Part shown: positions 43,970 through 51,610 of the stretch, one piece after another | Layout of the letters: every line of letters starts with the position of its first letter | Position numbering within the stretch: the stretch's first letter is position 1 | DNA from: an uncultured Megasphaera sp. | GTDB lineage: Bacteria > Bacillota > Negativicutes > Veillonellales > Megasphaeraceae | Length of the DNA stretch: 64,000 bases | Assembly (NCBI GenBank): GCA_934202965.1 | Contig: CAKPYN010000004.1 | Coordinates: 1-64,000 of the forward strand | Direction: 5' to 3' | Program-made: the position numbers and the translations under genes | The notes under the pieces: model-generated | Told to the model about the DNA's origin: nothing | Databases searched by the model: none | The model's input: the letters and a program-made list of their open reading frames with translations, nothing else

Positions 43970-44162
43970 TATTCTGTTTTAGTCTGCGGCTGTGGCCCGA
44001 ATACCCGTTCCATGCTAGTTTTCGTTACGAGCCAAATCCGTTTTGACCGTCTTGCTTCTATTCCGATTTTAAATCGCGGCAAGCTTGCCGCAATGAATCC
44101 GTCGATTTTCCCCAGCGTTCCGCCGCTTCTTCTAAAGCCATTACCTCTTCTAATGGATTCAT
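43969..44162 (-). pseudogene. Small helix-turn-helix protein, frameshifted (copy 2)
   Basis: It begins MNPLEEVMALEEAAERWGKS and reads in frame to LRQACR, where a 1-nt loss shifts it to an early stop. The other frame continues RFKIGIEARRSKRIWLVTKT and ends near GPQPQTKTE. The joined product would be about 64 residues and is paralogous to copy 1. Its start overlaps the stop of the peptide at 44159 (ATGA), so the two were translationally coupled. Confidence 0.7.
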
Positions 44163-44239
44163 TTTTTTACCACCTTCACAAGCGTAAAAATAGAAATACC
44201 TAGTGCTACGATAGATATAATTAACGTTATTTCTTGCAT
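44159..44239 (-). CDS. Hydrophobic miniprotein D
   Basis: 26 residues, starting MQEITLIISIVALGISIF and ending LVKVVKK: one membrane segment with a basic C-terminus. No good ribosome binding site is visible, so it may be read from the transcript of miniprotein B by reinitiation. It overlaps HTH copy 2 by 4 nt. Confidence 0.5.
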   Translation of the reverse strand: MQEITLIISIVALGISIFTLVKVVKK

Positions 44240-44262
44240 GATTTTGATATGAACGATCTAAT
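44234..44262 (+). promoter_or_regulatory. Plus-strand promoter facing miniprotein B
   Basis: TTGCAT (44234-44239), 17-bp spacer, TCTAAT (44257-44262). The transcript would begin near 44269 and run antisense through miniprotein B (44311-44400). A CCTGAG/CTCAGG hairpin lies at 44278-44300 in its 5' part. The -35 and the sequence behind it resemble the promoter at 45578. Confidence 0.5.
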
Positions 44263-44310
44263 TAGTTTAGAAGCACCTGAGTGGTTGTGCCCCCCTCAGG
44301 CTTGTTGCTT

Positions 44311-44400
44311 TTACTTCTTAGAAGCCTTGTACAGCAATATCGCCGTTGCTAAGTTGATAATTGCTGTTACAAGGCTTATTATTGTTGGCTTCGTCCACAT
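44311..44400 (-). CDS. Hydrophobic miniprotein B (candidate type I toxin-like)
   Basis: 29 residues, beginning MWTKPTIISLVTAIINLATA and ending with a basic YKASKK: a single membrane segment. GAGGAGGTG precedes two tandem ATGs; the second (44400) has better spacing. It shares AIINLATA with the decayed copy C at 45647. Its promoter region carries a 26-bp palindrome, and an opposing promoter lies downstream. It resembles small membrane toxins of type I systems, but no homologue can be named. Confidence 0.6.
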   Translation of the reverse strand: MWTKPTIISLVTAIINLATAILLYKASKK

Positions 44401-44422
44401 CATCACCTCCTCTTTATATATT

Positions 44423-44448
44423 TATAATACAGTATATACTGTATTATA
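44423..44448. promoter_or_regulatory. 26-bp perfect palindrome in the miniprotein B promoter
   Basis: Two half-sites TATAATACAGTAT in perfect dyad symmetry about 22 bp upstream of the ATG, overlapping the expected -10 region. It is a likely repressor operator. The ACAG...CTGT order is the reverse of a LexA box. Confidence 0.6.
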
Positions 44449-44543
44449 TTAATTGTTTCATTTACATTTTTGCAAAAAAATAACTGTTCTTTTACGTCGG
44501 CGGTCCGCGTCTAGCGGCAAAAAGACAACATATAAATTATGCA

Positions 44544-44573
44544 ACAAAAAAGCACCTACGTCATGTAAGTGCT
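44544..44573 (-). terminator. Terminator after the four-cysteine miniprotein gene
   Basis: On the minus strand, AGCACTTAC, a 5-nt loop, GTAGGTGCT and TTTTTTGTTG. Confidence 0.85.
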
Positions 44574-44585
44574 AAGATATACGTA

Positions 44586-44762
44586 TTAGTCTTTATGATT
44601 AGGACATGACAAGCATTTTTGCATAAAATCCGGCTTATCAACCACATCTTGAGGTGCAGACCAAGGCGGGGCTCCTTCTTGTATTACCATGTGAACGTCA
44701 AAACATTCTGCATCTTCTATTATTCGTCTAGCGATGGGGCACTTAATTTGATTTTTTTCCAT
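44586..44762 (-). CDS. Four-cysteine miniprotein, unknown function
   Basis: 58 residues in a different frame from, and overlapping the 3' end of, the gene at 44720. It starts MEKNQIKCPIARRI, holds EDAECFDVHMVIQEGAPPW in the middle, and ends FMQKCLSCPNHKD. C8, C20, C50 and C53 could form a zinc site. The start lies inside the upstream gene, and a terminator follows 13 bp after the stop, which supports a real gene. I cannot name a family with confidence. Confidence 0.6.
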   Translation of the reverse strand: MEKNQIKCPIARRIIEDAECFDVHMVIQEGAPPWSAPQDVVDKPDFMQKCLSCPNHKD

Positions 44763-45172
44763 TTTTCCAACATCTCCCGAACCTTTCCATCAAATTCATC
44801 TTGCAAAAATGCAGTTCGAATACATCCATCCAAAGTATAAACAATTCCAGATACCGCATAATACTTTTCACTTCGTCCATTCCAAGATGTTAACGAAAAC
44901 AGTGCATCATTAATTATTTTTTGTGCAAGTTCTTTTGTAACATGATGTTCCCGTTCTTGATTAATATGTCCGTTATCAAATAAAATACCCGGCATGTCTA
45001 TTGACTTAGGAGGATAATGAATTTCTTCATATTTAATTCCTGCAGTAGTCAATACAGTGGCTAACTTTTCTTTTATTATACCATCCAGCATGGTTATCGA
45101 CAATCGACTTTTAACCGTTTCTGCTGACCAATTCCGCATATACCGCTGCCAGTCTGCATGATGCTGTCCCAT
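44720..45172 (-). CDS. Hypothetical protein in the tRNA-Ser island
   Basis: 150 residues, soluble and charged. The N-terminus is basic (WQRYMRNWSAETVKSRLS), the middle has EEIHYPPKSIDMPGILF, and the C-terminus is helical (VREMLEKWKKIK). No family recognised. It has AGGGGG upstream of the ATG and overlaps the four-cysteine miniprotein by 43 nt in another frame. Probably accessory DNA, given its surroundings. Confidence 0.6.
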   Translation of the reverse strand: MGQHHADWQRYMRNWSAETVKSRLSITMLDGIIKEKLATVLTTAGIKYEEIHYPPKSIDMPGILFDNGHINQEREHHVTKELAQKIINDALFSLTSWNGRSEKYYAVSGIVYTLDGCIRTAFLQDEFDGKVREMLEKWKKIKLSAPSLDE

Positions 45173-45270
45173 TTTTCAGCCCCCTGTATACCAAGCACCT
45201 TACATCGTTCCATATAGCTCAGTGTTTCCAGTTACTCACCATCGTCCTATTCATTTTGAAATTACGCAAC

Positions 45271-45303
45271 AAAAAAAGTCACACCATGACGGTATGACCT
45301 TTT
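45271..45303 (-). terminator. Terminator after the GRPKGS-like remnant
   Basis: On the minus strand, GGTCATACC, a 5-nt loop, GGTGTGAC and TTTTTTTGTTG. It is similar in layout and 3' sequence to the terminator at 44544. Confidence 0.85.
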
Positions 45304-45306
45304 CCG

Positions 45307-45480
45307 CTATTCTGTTTTCATCATTCGTTTTGCCCGTCCCGGGTCTTTCTTGACGATGGATGCAAACTCTTTAATCATTGCCCATTCGTCGTCAAATGCC
45401 CGTACTTGGTGTTGCTTGCGTTGTACGCTGATTTCCTTTGTGCTTCCCTTGGGGCGGCGCCTGGTCGTTTTCCTTCCCAG
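45307..45480 (-). pseudogene. Small basic DNA-binding-like protein without a proper start
   Basis: An open frame of 57 codons (from a possible CTG at 45480) reading GRKTTRRRPKGSTKEISVQ and then a helical part, HQVRAFDDEWAMIKEFASIV, ending RAKRMMKTE. RPKGSTKE is typical of small plasmid or phage DNA-binding proteins. No ATG, GTG or TTG with a ribosome binding site is found in frame, while an ATG-started frame (MTNTEHSNGW) overlaps it in another phase. A start-destroying frameshift is likely. Confidence 0.45.
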
Positions 45481-45577
45481 CCATTGCTGTGTTCTGTATT
45501 TGTCATTTGAATAGTGCCATCAGCAATGCACACACTGAAATAACAAATGCTACATGTGTCAAATATTTTGCCGTATT

Positions 45578-45606
45578 TTGCATTGCATTTTGAGATATGC
45601 TATACT
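45578..45606 (+). promoter_or_regulatory. Plus-strand promoter facing decayed miniprotein C
   Basis: TTGCAT (45578-45583), 17-bp spacer, TATACT (45601-45606). The RNA would start near 45613 with a hairpin (GCGAATCGCC with GGCGGTCCGC) and run antisense through the gene at 45647-45749. Confidence 0.6.
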
Positions 45607-45646
45607 TTGGATAAGCGAATCGCCTTACGGCGGTCCGCCCCTTTAC

Positions 45647-45749
45647 TTAATGAACTGCTTCGACTAGTAAAATCAGTGCCGTTGCTAGGTTTATGATTGC
45701 TACGATAAGCGGTTCATTTTCTTATCCACTTGACCAACTTTATTAGCAT
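45647..45749 (-). pseudogene. Hydrophobic miniprotein C, frameshifted
   Basis: A start MLIKLVKWIRK with AGGAGG 8 nt upstream, then a 1-nt frameshift, then PLIVAIINLATALILLVEAVH. AIINLATA is identical to miniprotein B, so the two are paralogues. A TATAAT box and two TTAAGATAT direct repeats lie upstream (45780-45815). Confidence 0.6.
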
Positions 45750-45864
45750 ATCTCTTTCCTCCTTTCATATTTATATTATACTATATCTTAATACCATATC
45801 TTAATTTATTTGTCGGTTAGTATTTCAAATATATTGTAATTTTATGAAAGTAGCTTTCGTACAC

Positions 45865-45912
45865 GCAAAAGACAGGCCGTACATCATGCAATGTATTCAG
45901 CCTGTCTTTTGC
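45865..45912. terminator. Bidirectional terminator
   Basis: A perfect 13-bp inverted repeat, GCAAAAGACAGGC and its complement, with a 22-nt loop. The remaining sequence from 45915 to 46080 shows no gene. Confidence 0.8.
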
Positions 45913-46080
45913 TGTTTATTCTTTGTATCTTATTATAAAGAATGGATTCGAGAACGCTCTTGTTTTCCATATTTACAGTATATTACACCATTTCTTTTTT
46001 TCTTGTCATAAATTTGTCACGAATCTTTCCACAACTGCTACGAAAAAAAGTTATCTACAATTCCCCGGAAAATTGACATA

Positions 46081-47388
46081 TTAGTGAATTGATGCCATAA
46101 ACTCTAAATATTCTTTTTTAGTCATGATCGGATGGAACTCCTTCAAAACCGTTTCCAAGCCGGATGCATCATCGTACAGCAAGTCAATGAGCGTCATAGC
46201 CATGACTTGTGTCGTTTTGATGTATGCCGTTTTTTCTTCAAACAGCGTATAGTCGGCACTGTGCAACGCACCGTGTACGCAGCCTACATGAGGGTGAATA
46301 ATCGGCATCAAATGGGACAAGTCCCCCATATCGGTACTGCCTGCGTTGTGCGGCGCATGGATGATATGGTCTTTGCCAAAGATGTCGCTGCAGTTGGCTT
46401 CCAAGAGAGCCGTCGTACTCTTGTCCTGATACATCGGCAGATAGCCGGGCAGATTATGGATATCACAGGCCGCACCTACTACCATAGCTCCTGCCGTTAA
46501 TGCCCTGTCAATACCACTGTTATATTTTTTCATCGCCTTTGCAGATGCAGCCCGAACATAACTTTCCATGCGGACGTAATCCGGTACGACATTGACCAAA
46601 TCGCCGCCGCTGTTGATAATGGGATGGAAACGGACATAATCTTCTTCCCGGAAGGTTTCCCGCAGCGCATTGACACCCATAATGCCGAGCATAGCCGCAT
46701 TCAACGCGTTGATACCTTGATCCGGTGCGGCAGCTGCATGGGCCGCTTTACCGTGATAATCGATGAGCTTACTGATAAATCCGCTGCTGGAGCCGCCGAT
46801 AAAAATGTTTCCCTGCGGGTCATCCGTCGTTGCTACATGCATTTCCATTGCTGCATCAATATCGTCAAAATCGCCTTGATACAGCAGTTCTTGTTTGCCG
46901 CCAAAGAAATGAATTTTTCCTTTTTCACGGAGAACGTTGCGGTACTCGATTTCAATGCATTCTTCTGACGGCACGGCAAAGAATACGACATCACCGCCAA
47001 GATACTGCATGGCATTCGTATCTTGCAACGCCATCGCCACGCCAAGCATGTCGGCCGTTTGGACATAATGACCGCAGCAGTGAGCTGCTCCAGTCGTTTC
47101 ATCTGCTGACGGATGATTCCGGCAAATAATCGAATCCAATTCGCCCAGCACGGCGACAGTACGGCAGGAATGTTTTCCTTTAAGACGTCCTTTGACACCG
47201 GTAATGGCATGGCCCGTCGTAAAGGGAATGCCCAATGCGGCCAGTTTATCTTGTACTTTTTGCGAAGTTTTATGTTCTTTATATCCGAGTTCCGGTTCAG
47301 CAAAAACCGATTCGCCAAAGGCTTTGATTTCGTCTGCCCGCTTTTCAATAGCCTGGCAGACCTGCTGTTTCAGTTCTTCTTTTGTCAT
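46081..47388 (-). CDS. M20 family amidohydrolase (AbgB-like)
   Basis: 435 residues of the M20 metallopeptidase family, closer to p-aminobenzoyl-glutamate hydrolase AbgB than to the gene at 25093. Metal-site segments: VLGELDSIIC, GAAHCCGHYVQTADM, VPSEECIEIEYR, MEMHVATTD and PHNAGSTDMGDLSH. It is preceded by a DUF3100 membrane protein 19 nt away, so a transported N-acyl or dipeptide-like substrate is plausible, though unproved. Confidence 0.88.
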   Translation of the reverse strand: MTKEELKQQVCQAIEKRADEIKAFGESVFAEPELGYKEHKTSQKVQDKLAALGIPFTTGHAITGVKGRLKGKHSCRTVAVLGELDSIICRNHPSADETTGAAHCCGHYVQTADMLGVAMALQDTNAMQYLGGDVVFFAVPSEECIEIEYRNVLREKGKIHFFGGKQELLYQGDFDDIDAAMEMHVATTDDPQGNIFIGGSSSGFISKLIDYHGKAAHAAAAPDQGINALNAAMLGIMGVNALRETFREEDYVRFHPIINSGGDLVNVVPDYVRMESYVRAASAKAMKKYNSGIDRALTAGAMVVGAACDIHNLPGYLPMYQDKSTTALLEANCSDIFGKDHIIHAPHNAGSTDMGDLSHLMPIIHPHVGCVHGALHSADYTLFEEKTAYIKTTQVMAMTLIDLLYDDASGLETVLKEFHPIMTKKEYLEFMASIH

Positions 47389-47407
47389 TCGTATCGCCTC
47401 TTTTATC

Positions 47408-48730
47408 TTAGAAAATACCTTCCAAATGAAGCATAACTTCTGCCATCACTGTAGCACAGACAAACGAACCCGTAGCAACCATCAACGCAACCGGAACAAT
47501 TCGCCAGGACAAGCGTTTAAACGCCGGAATATCTTTGCCTAGAGACAGGCCGCCATATGCTAAAATTGGAGTTGTCGTAGCCAGAAAATTGAAGTTTTTC
47601 GTATGTTCAATAATAAATTCCGTGCCCGGAATGCCAGGAACAGAGCAGATAACCGAGAAAATGGATACCCAGAATACAACGGGCAGTTTGCGCAATACAG
47701 GCAAATGGGCAATACACAAACCTACGAAGGCAATAATGACCAAAATCAGCGCGCCGATAAAGCTGTCTGCCACGCTGGCATGATAGTTGCCAATCATATT
47801 GCCGATAAAGCCGAGGATACCGGTCAGGCAAAGGATGAGCAAATCGTCCATACGCGTCAGGCTCTTCTGATCTTTTAAAGCAGCTGCATCTTCGGCTGCT
47901 TGTTTAGCAGCTTCTGCAGATAATTGTGCCGCTTTCGCATTTTCTGCTTCTGAAATTTCTTCATGCCGTTTTTTGCCCGTAATCAATTCATACGCTTTAA
48001 CCGTTACAGGCAGGGAAATAAATAAAGCAAAGTATACGCCAAGCACGGAGGTCATTAAGTTAGCCGCGCCGGCATAGGCCTGAATCTTCTGTGCTTCTTC
48101 CGGAAATACGGCTACAATCGAGCCGACGGAAGCTGCCATCATGCTGGCACTGCCGATACCGCCGCCCATCGCCAGGGCATAGGGATGGAAAATCCCCGTG
48201 CGGGCAATAATACCGGAAAGAATCGAAATCCATAAAGCCCCAAACAACGTACCGCAGATGTACATACCCATAACGCCGCGGCCTTCGGGAGAAAACATAC
48301 CATATTTTTCAGCAACGATGGCTACATTCGGTTCACGGTCAATCGAATAGCAGGCACCAACAGCTTCTCGTCCCATTTTAAGGAGCAATGCCATCGGCAG
48401 GCCAAAAATCAGGGTGCCAAAGAAATGGCCGAATTCCTGCAGGATTAACGCCCATCCGGAATTGAGCAGCATGTGCAGATTGGGGCCAATGCCCAAGCCA
48501 ATTTTAACGAGCAGAAAAAACATAGCAATCGGCATAAACAGCCCTGCTTTTTCCATCATATCGTCTGTCATGATATGAAATTTGGGATAACTAATGACAC
48601 CGCCAAGAACTAATGCATAAAATAAAGGCAAGAAAACGATTAAGCCAAATTTTTGGATGCCAATGAGTTCAGCAACCACGACGAGACACAAGGCAAAGAC
48701 ATGTATCCGCCAACACCGTAATAACTCCAT
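47408..48730 (-). CDS. DUF3100 integral membrane protein
   Basis: 440 residues with about ten to twelve membrane segments and a charged, alanine-rich cytoplasmic loop in the middle (about 255-290, ENAKAAQLSAEAAKQAAEDA). Duplicated features such as MGGGIGSASMMAASVGS suggest a transporter fold. DUF3100 genes commonly pair with M20 hydrolases as here, suggesting uptake of the hydrolase substrate. AGGAGG lies 9 nt before the ATG. Confidence 0.85.
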   Translation of the reverse strand: MELLRCWRIHVFALCLVVVAELIGIQKFGLIVFLPLFYALVLGGVISYPKFHIMTDDMMEKAGLFMPIAMFFLLVKIGLGIGPNLHMLLNSGWALILQEFGHFFGTLIFGLPMALLLKMGREAVGACYSIDREPNVAIVAEKYGMFSPEGRGVMGMYICGTLFGALWISILSGIIARTGIFHPYALAMGGGIGSASMMAASVGSIVAVFPEEAQKIQAYAGAANLMTSVLGVYFALFISLPVTVKAYELITGKKRHEEISEAENAKAAQLSAEAAKQAAEDAAALKDQKSLTRMDDLLILCLTGILGFIGNMIGNYHASVADSFIGALILVIIAFVGLCIAHLPVLRKLPVVFWVSIFSVICSVPGIPGTEFIIEHTKNFNFLATTTPILAYGGLSLGKDIPAFKRLSWRIVPVALMVATGSFVCATVMAEVMLHLEGIF

Positions 48731-48840
48731 GATAATATTCCTCCTTGATATAGAAATTTTTGATGTAAATACATACTAAATATCAGCATATTTACACTAT
48801 TATATGAAAAATTTTACACTTATATTTGCCATTTGGCAAG

Positions 48841-48895
48841 TAAAAAATCTCCCCCAGCCGGCACGGTCCAATGTCAGTTAGAGGAGATTTCTTGG
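48841..48895 (-). terminator. Terminator after 4-hydroxybutyrate dehydrogenase
   Basis: On the minus strand, AAATCTCC pairs with GGAGATTT across a structured 30-nt loop, followed by a T-run. Confidence 0.7.
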
Positions 48896-48927
48896 AGTTT
48901 ATGGCAATGTTCTACTTGCTATGCAAA

Positions 48928-50052
48928 TTAGAACAACGCTTTATAGATGCTGTATACCTTGTCTGCATCCAGAACAACAAAGTTATTTGCCATCAGGCGT
49001 CCCTGGTTGAGCATAACCGATTCGGTAAATTCTTTTAAATCGTCTTCTGTTACGCCGTATTCATGCAATGCTTTTTTCGGCAGGACAATATTGAGCAAGT
49101 TTTCTAATTCTGCATATACATTATCTACGCTGCATCCTAAAATATTCGCCAGGAACTGGTTCATTACTGCGATTTCACCATCAGACTTGATAGACATATA
49201 GCAGTTCATAACCCCTGTAAACATGGCATAGTTGGATTCACCATGGGCTACATGGTATTTGCCGCCAAGGGGATAACTCAAGGCATGAACGGCAGCACAG
49301 CCTGCATTGCCAAAGGCAATACCGGCATAGTTACTGGCTACCAAGAAATCTGACAAGAGCGGAATCCGCGCTTCCGGGCCATGGTCACGAATCTGTTTGT
49401 AGCCATTCAGAATTTTTTCAATTGCCCGATAGCTGAACATTTTTGTCGTTTCATTTGCTTTCGGAGACAATGCGGATTCAACAGCGTGTACCAGCGCATC
49501 AATAGAGCTTGTAGCAAATACGCGATACGGCAATGTTTTCAACAGTTCCGGTACGAGTACGGCCTGATCGGCATAAAATTCGTCTACAGCAAGACCTTTT
49601 TTGGTATCGCGGCTAATAAGAGCCAATACGGCTACGTTTGTTACTTCACTGCCTGTACCGCATGTCGTCGGCACGATAACCAATTCGCGGCCTTTTTCCG
49701 GTTTGATTTTACCATCATAGAGGTCTAAAATCGGCGTCGTTGTCTTCAAAGAGAAGAATTTAGACAAGTCAATAATCGTACCGCCGCCAACAGCAATAAT
49801 ACGTTTCGGATTTCCTTTGAAATCTTTATACATTGCTTCGGCCATTTCATCAGACGGTTCACCGGCTCCGTATTTTTCCTGGAATAATACATCACATTGT
49901 AAATGAAGGTCGGCAAAATACGGTTCATAGATGTACTGATTCGTAATCATCAAGTCGCCTTCACCAATTTGCAGTGCTTCAGCCATTTCTTTACATGTAT
50001 CATACGCTAATACAGTCGGTTTAAGCATAAATGTATCCATTTCATACACCAT
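48928..50052 (-). CDS. 4hbD: 4-hydroxybutyrate dehydrogenase (iron-type alcohol dehydrogenase)
   Basis: Reduces succinate semialdehyde to 4-hydroxybutyrate with NADH. 374 residues, close in length and sequence to the clostridial enzyme: EKYGAGEPSDEMAEAMYKD, IAVGGGTIIDLSKF (NAD site), VPTTCGTGSEVTNVAVL, and metal-binding histidines in DALVHAVESA, AAVHALSYPLGGKYHV and AHGESNY. It lies 42 nt after gabT. Together the two take GABA to 4-hydroxybutyrate, a feed into butyrate fermentation. Confidence 0.95.
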   Translation of the reverse strand: MVYEMDTFMLKPTVLAYDTCKEMAEALQIGEGDLMITNQYIYEPYFADLHLQCDVLFQEKYGAGEPSDEMAEAMYKDFKGNPKRIIAVGGGTIIDLSKFFSLKTTTPILDLYDGKIKPEKGRELVIVPTTCGTGSEVTNVAVLALISRDTKKGLAVDEFYADQAVLVPELLKTLPYRVFATSSIDALVHAVESALSPKANETTKMFSYRAIEKILNGYKQIRDHGPEARIPLLSDFLVASNYAGIAFGNAGCAAVHALSYPLGGKYHVAHGESNYAMFTGVMNCYMSIKSDGEIAVMNQFLANILGCSVDNVYAELENLLNIVLPKKALHEYGVTEDDLKEFTESVMLNQGRLMANNFVVLDADKVYSIYKALF

Positions 50053-50094
50053 CCCTTATACAAATTATATATGTATTATAGCAAGAACGGTTTC

Positions 50095-51453
50095 CTATTC
50101 CAAGCCCAATACACGACGGATAGATGCTTCAAAGATAGCAAGACCAGCATCGAGTTGTGCATCTGTCATAACGAGCGGTGCCAAGAAACGAATAACCTGG
50201 CCGTGAGAACCTGCATTTTCTACTAACAAACCATGTTTGGCTGTATCTTGTACCAGCTTGGTGACGAGTTCCGGATTCGGAGCTTTTGTTTCGGGATCGA
50301 TAAATTCAACGCCAACCATGCCACCGAGACCGCGTACATCGCCAATAACCGGATATTTAGCCTGCCAAGATGTAACGGTATCTACATATTTTTTGCCAAG
50401 TTCCAACGAACGTTCCGGCAAGTGATCGCGATCCATCAATTCCAATACTTTCAAGCCAGCTGCACAGGCTAAGGCATTACCGCCAAAGGTGCCGCCAATC
50501 GTACCGCGCGGAACAGCATCATAAATTTCTTTGCGAGCGCAGACCATGCTGAGAGGTACGCCACCGGCAATGGATTTCGCAGAAGAAATAATATCCGGTT
50601 CTACGCCGGCTTCCTGCCAGTACTGGGAAGCAAAGAGACGGCCTGTTCTGCCGAAACCGGACTGTACTTCATCAGCAATCATGAGAATGCCGTTTTCATC
50701 GCAAATTTCACGAAGTTTTTTCACCCATTCAATCGGAGCCGGAATAAAGCCGCCTTCGCCCTGTAATGGTTCCAAAACAACAGCTGCAACATATTGTGCC
50801 GGTGATGCTTCATCAAATACTTCATACAAGCTTTGGATGCATTCATCTAAATATTCCTGTTCCGACATGCCTTCCGGACGGCGATAAATGTACGGATATT
50901 TAGCACGATATACACCATCAGGGAATGGACCCATGCCTTTGGCATATGCTTTCTTAGCAGTCATCGCCATGGTCATGACAGTACGGCCGTGGAATGCGCC
51001 GGAGAATACGACGATATTCGGGCGTTTTGTATACGCTTTGGCAATCTTGACAGCATTTTCGTCTGCTTCAGCACCGCTGTTAACAAACATCGTCTGTTTT
51101 TGTTCGCCGCGAACGGGGACGCGTTTATTGAGTTCAGCTGCCAATTTTACATAGCCTTCGTGCGTAACGACGTTGAACATGCCATGCATATATCTATCGG
51201 CCTGTGCTTTGACTGCCGCAACGACTTCCGGATGAGAATGACCTACATTTAATACGCCAACGCCGCCAATCCAGTCGAGGAACAAGTTGCCGTCTACGTC
51301 TTTAATGATCGCGCCCTGTGCTTCATCCATGACAACAGGATAGCTGCAATGAATGGCATCAGGCGTATTAATTTCACGTTCTTTAATAATTTCTGCCGCT
51401 TTCGGACCAGGAACGGTCTTTGTTATGATTTTTGGCAATTCATTTGTTAACAT
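50095..51453 (-). CDS. gabT: 4-aminobutyrate (GABA) aminotransferase
   Basis: A class III PLP aminotransferase. The start is at ATG 51453 (MLTNELPKIITK), giving 452 residues; an upstream TTG abuts the ribosome binding site. Motifs: FLDWIGGVGVLNVGHSHPEV, VNSGAEADENAVKIAK, VFSGAFHGRT, ADEVQSGFGRTG and the PLP lysine in SSAKSIAGGVPLS. GABA use is inferred from close family features and the adjacent 4-hydroxybutyrate dehydrogenase. Confidence 0.93.
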   Translation of the reverse strand: MLTNELPKIITKTVPGPKAAEIIKEREINTPDAIHCSYPVVMDEAQGAIIKDVDGNLFLDWIGGVGVLNVGHSHPEVVAAVKAQADRYMHGMFNVVTHEGYVKLAAELNKRVPVRGEQKQTMFVNSGAEADENAVKIAKAYTKRPNIVVFSGAFHGRTVMTMAMTAKKAYAKGMGPFPDGVYRAKYPYIYRRPEGMSEQEYLDECIQSLYEVFDEASPAQYVAAVVLEPLQGEGGFIPAPIEWVKKLREICDENGILMIADEVQSGFGRTGRLFASQYWQEAGVEPDIISSAKSIAGGVPLSMVCARKEIYDAVPRGTIGGTFGGNALACAAGLKVLELMDRDHLPERSLELGKKYVDTVTSWQAKYPVIGDVRGLGGMVGVEFIDPETKAPNPELVTKLVQDTAKHGLLVENAGSHGQVIRFLAPLVMTDAQLDAGLAIFEASIRRVLGLE

Positions 51454-51506
51454 GAGTATCAACCTACTTTCTTTTCGTATTAATTATGATAAATAATAAT
51501 ATAAAA

Positions 51507-51578
51507 AGTGAATAGAAGCATTCAAAATCAAAAGCATCTTAGGGTGTTAGCGTTTCATTACAAACAACTCTATTCACT
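51507..51578. repeat. 10-bp inverted repeat upstream of gabT
   Basis: AGTGAATAGA (51507-51516) and its perfect complement (51569-51578), 52 nt apart, in the 157-bp gap between the transporter remnant and gabT. It could be an operator pair or a weak stem. No promoter was assigned. Confidence 0.35.
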
Positions 51579-51610
51579 ATGAATCAACAATGTCATCAAG
51601 AAATACTACG

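Noticed and set aside
44423..44448. LexA (SOS) box
   Set aside because: The half-sites run ACAG...CTGT, the reverse order of the CTGT...ACAG enterobacterial box, and do not fit the GAAC...GTTC Gram-positive box.
43221..46080. Attachment-site duplication of the tRNA-Ser 3' end
   Set aside because: I looked for a second copy of the GGTTCGAATCC / CCGCTCCGCCA end downstream and saw none, and there is no integrase gene. An integrated-element origin stays an inference.
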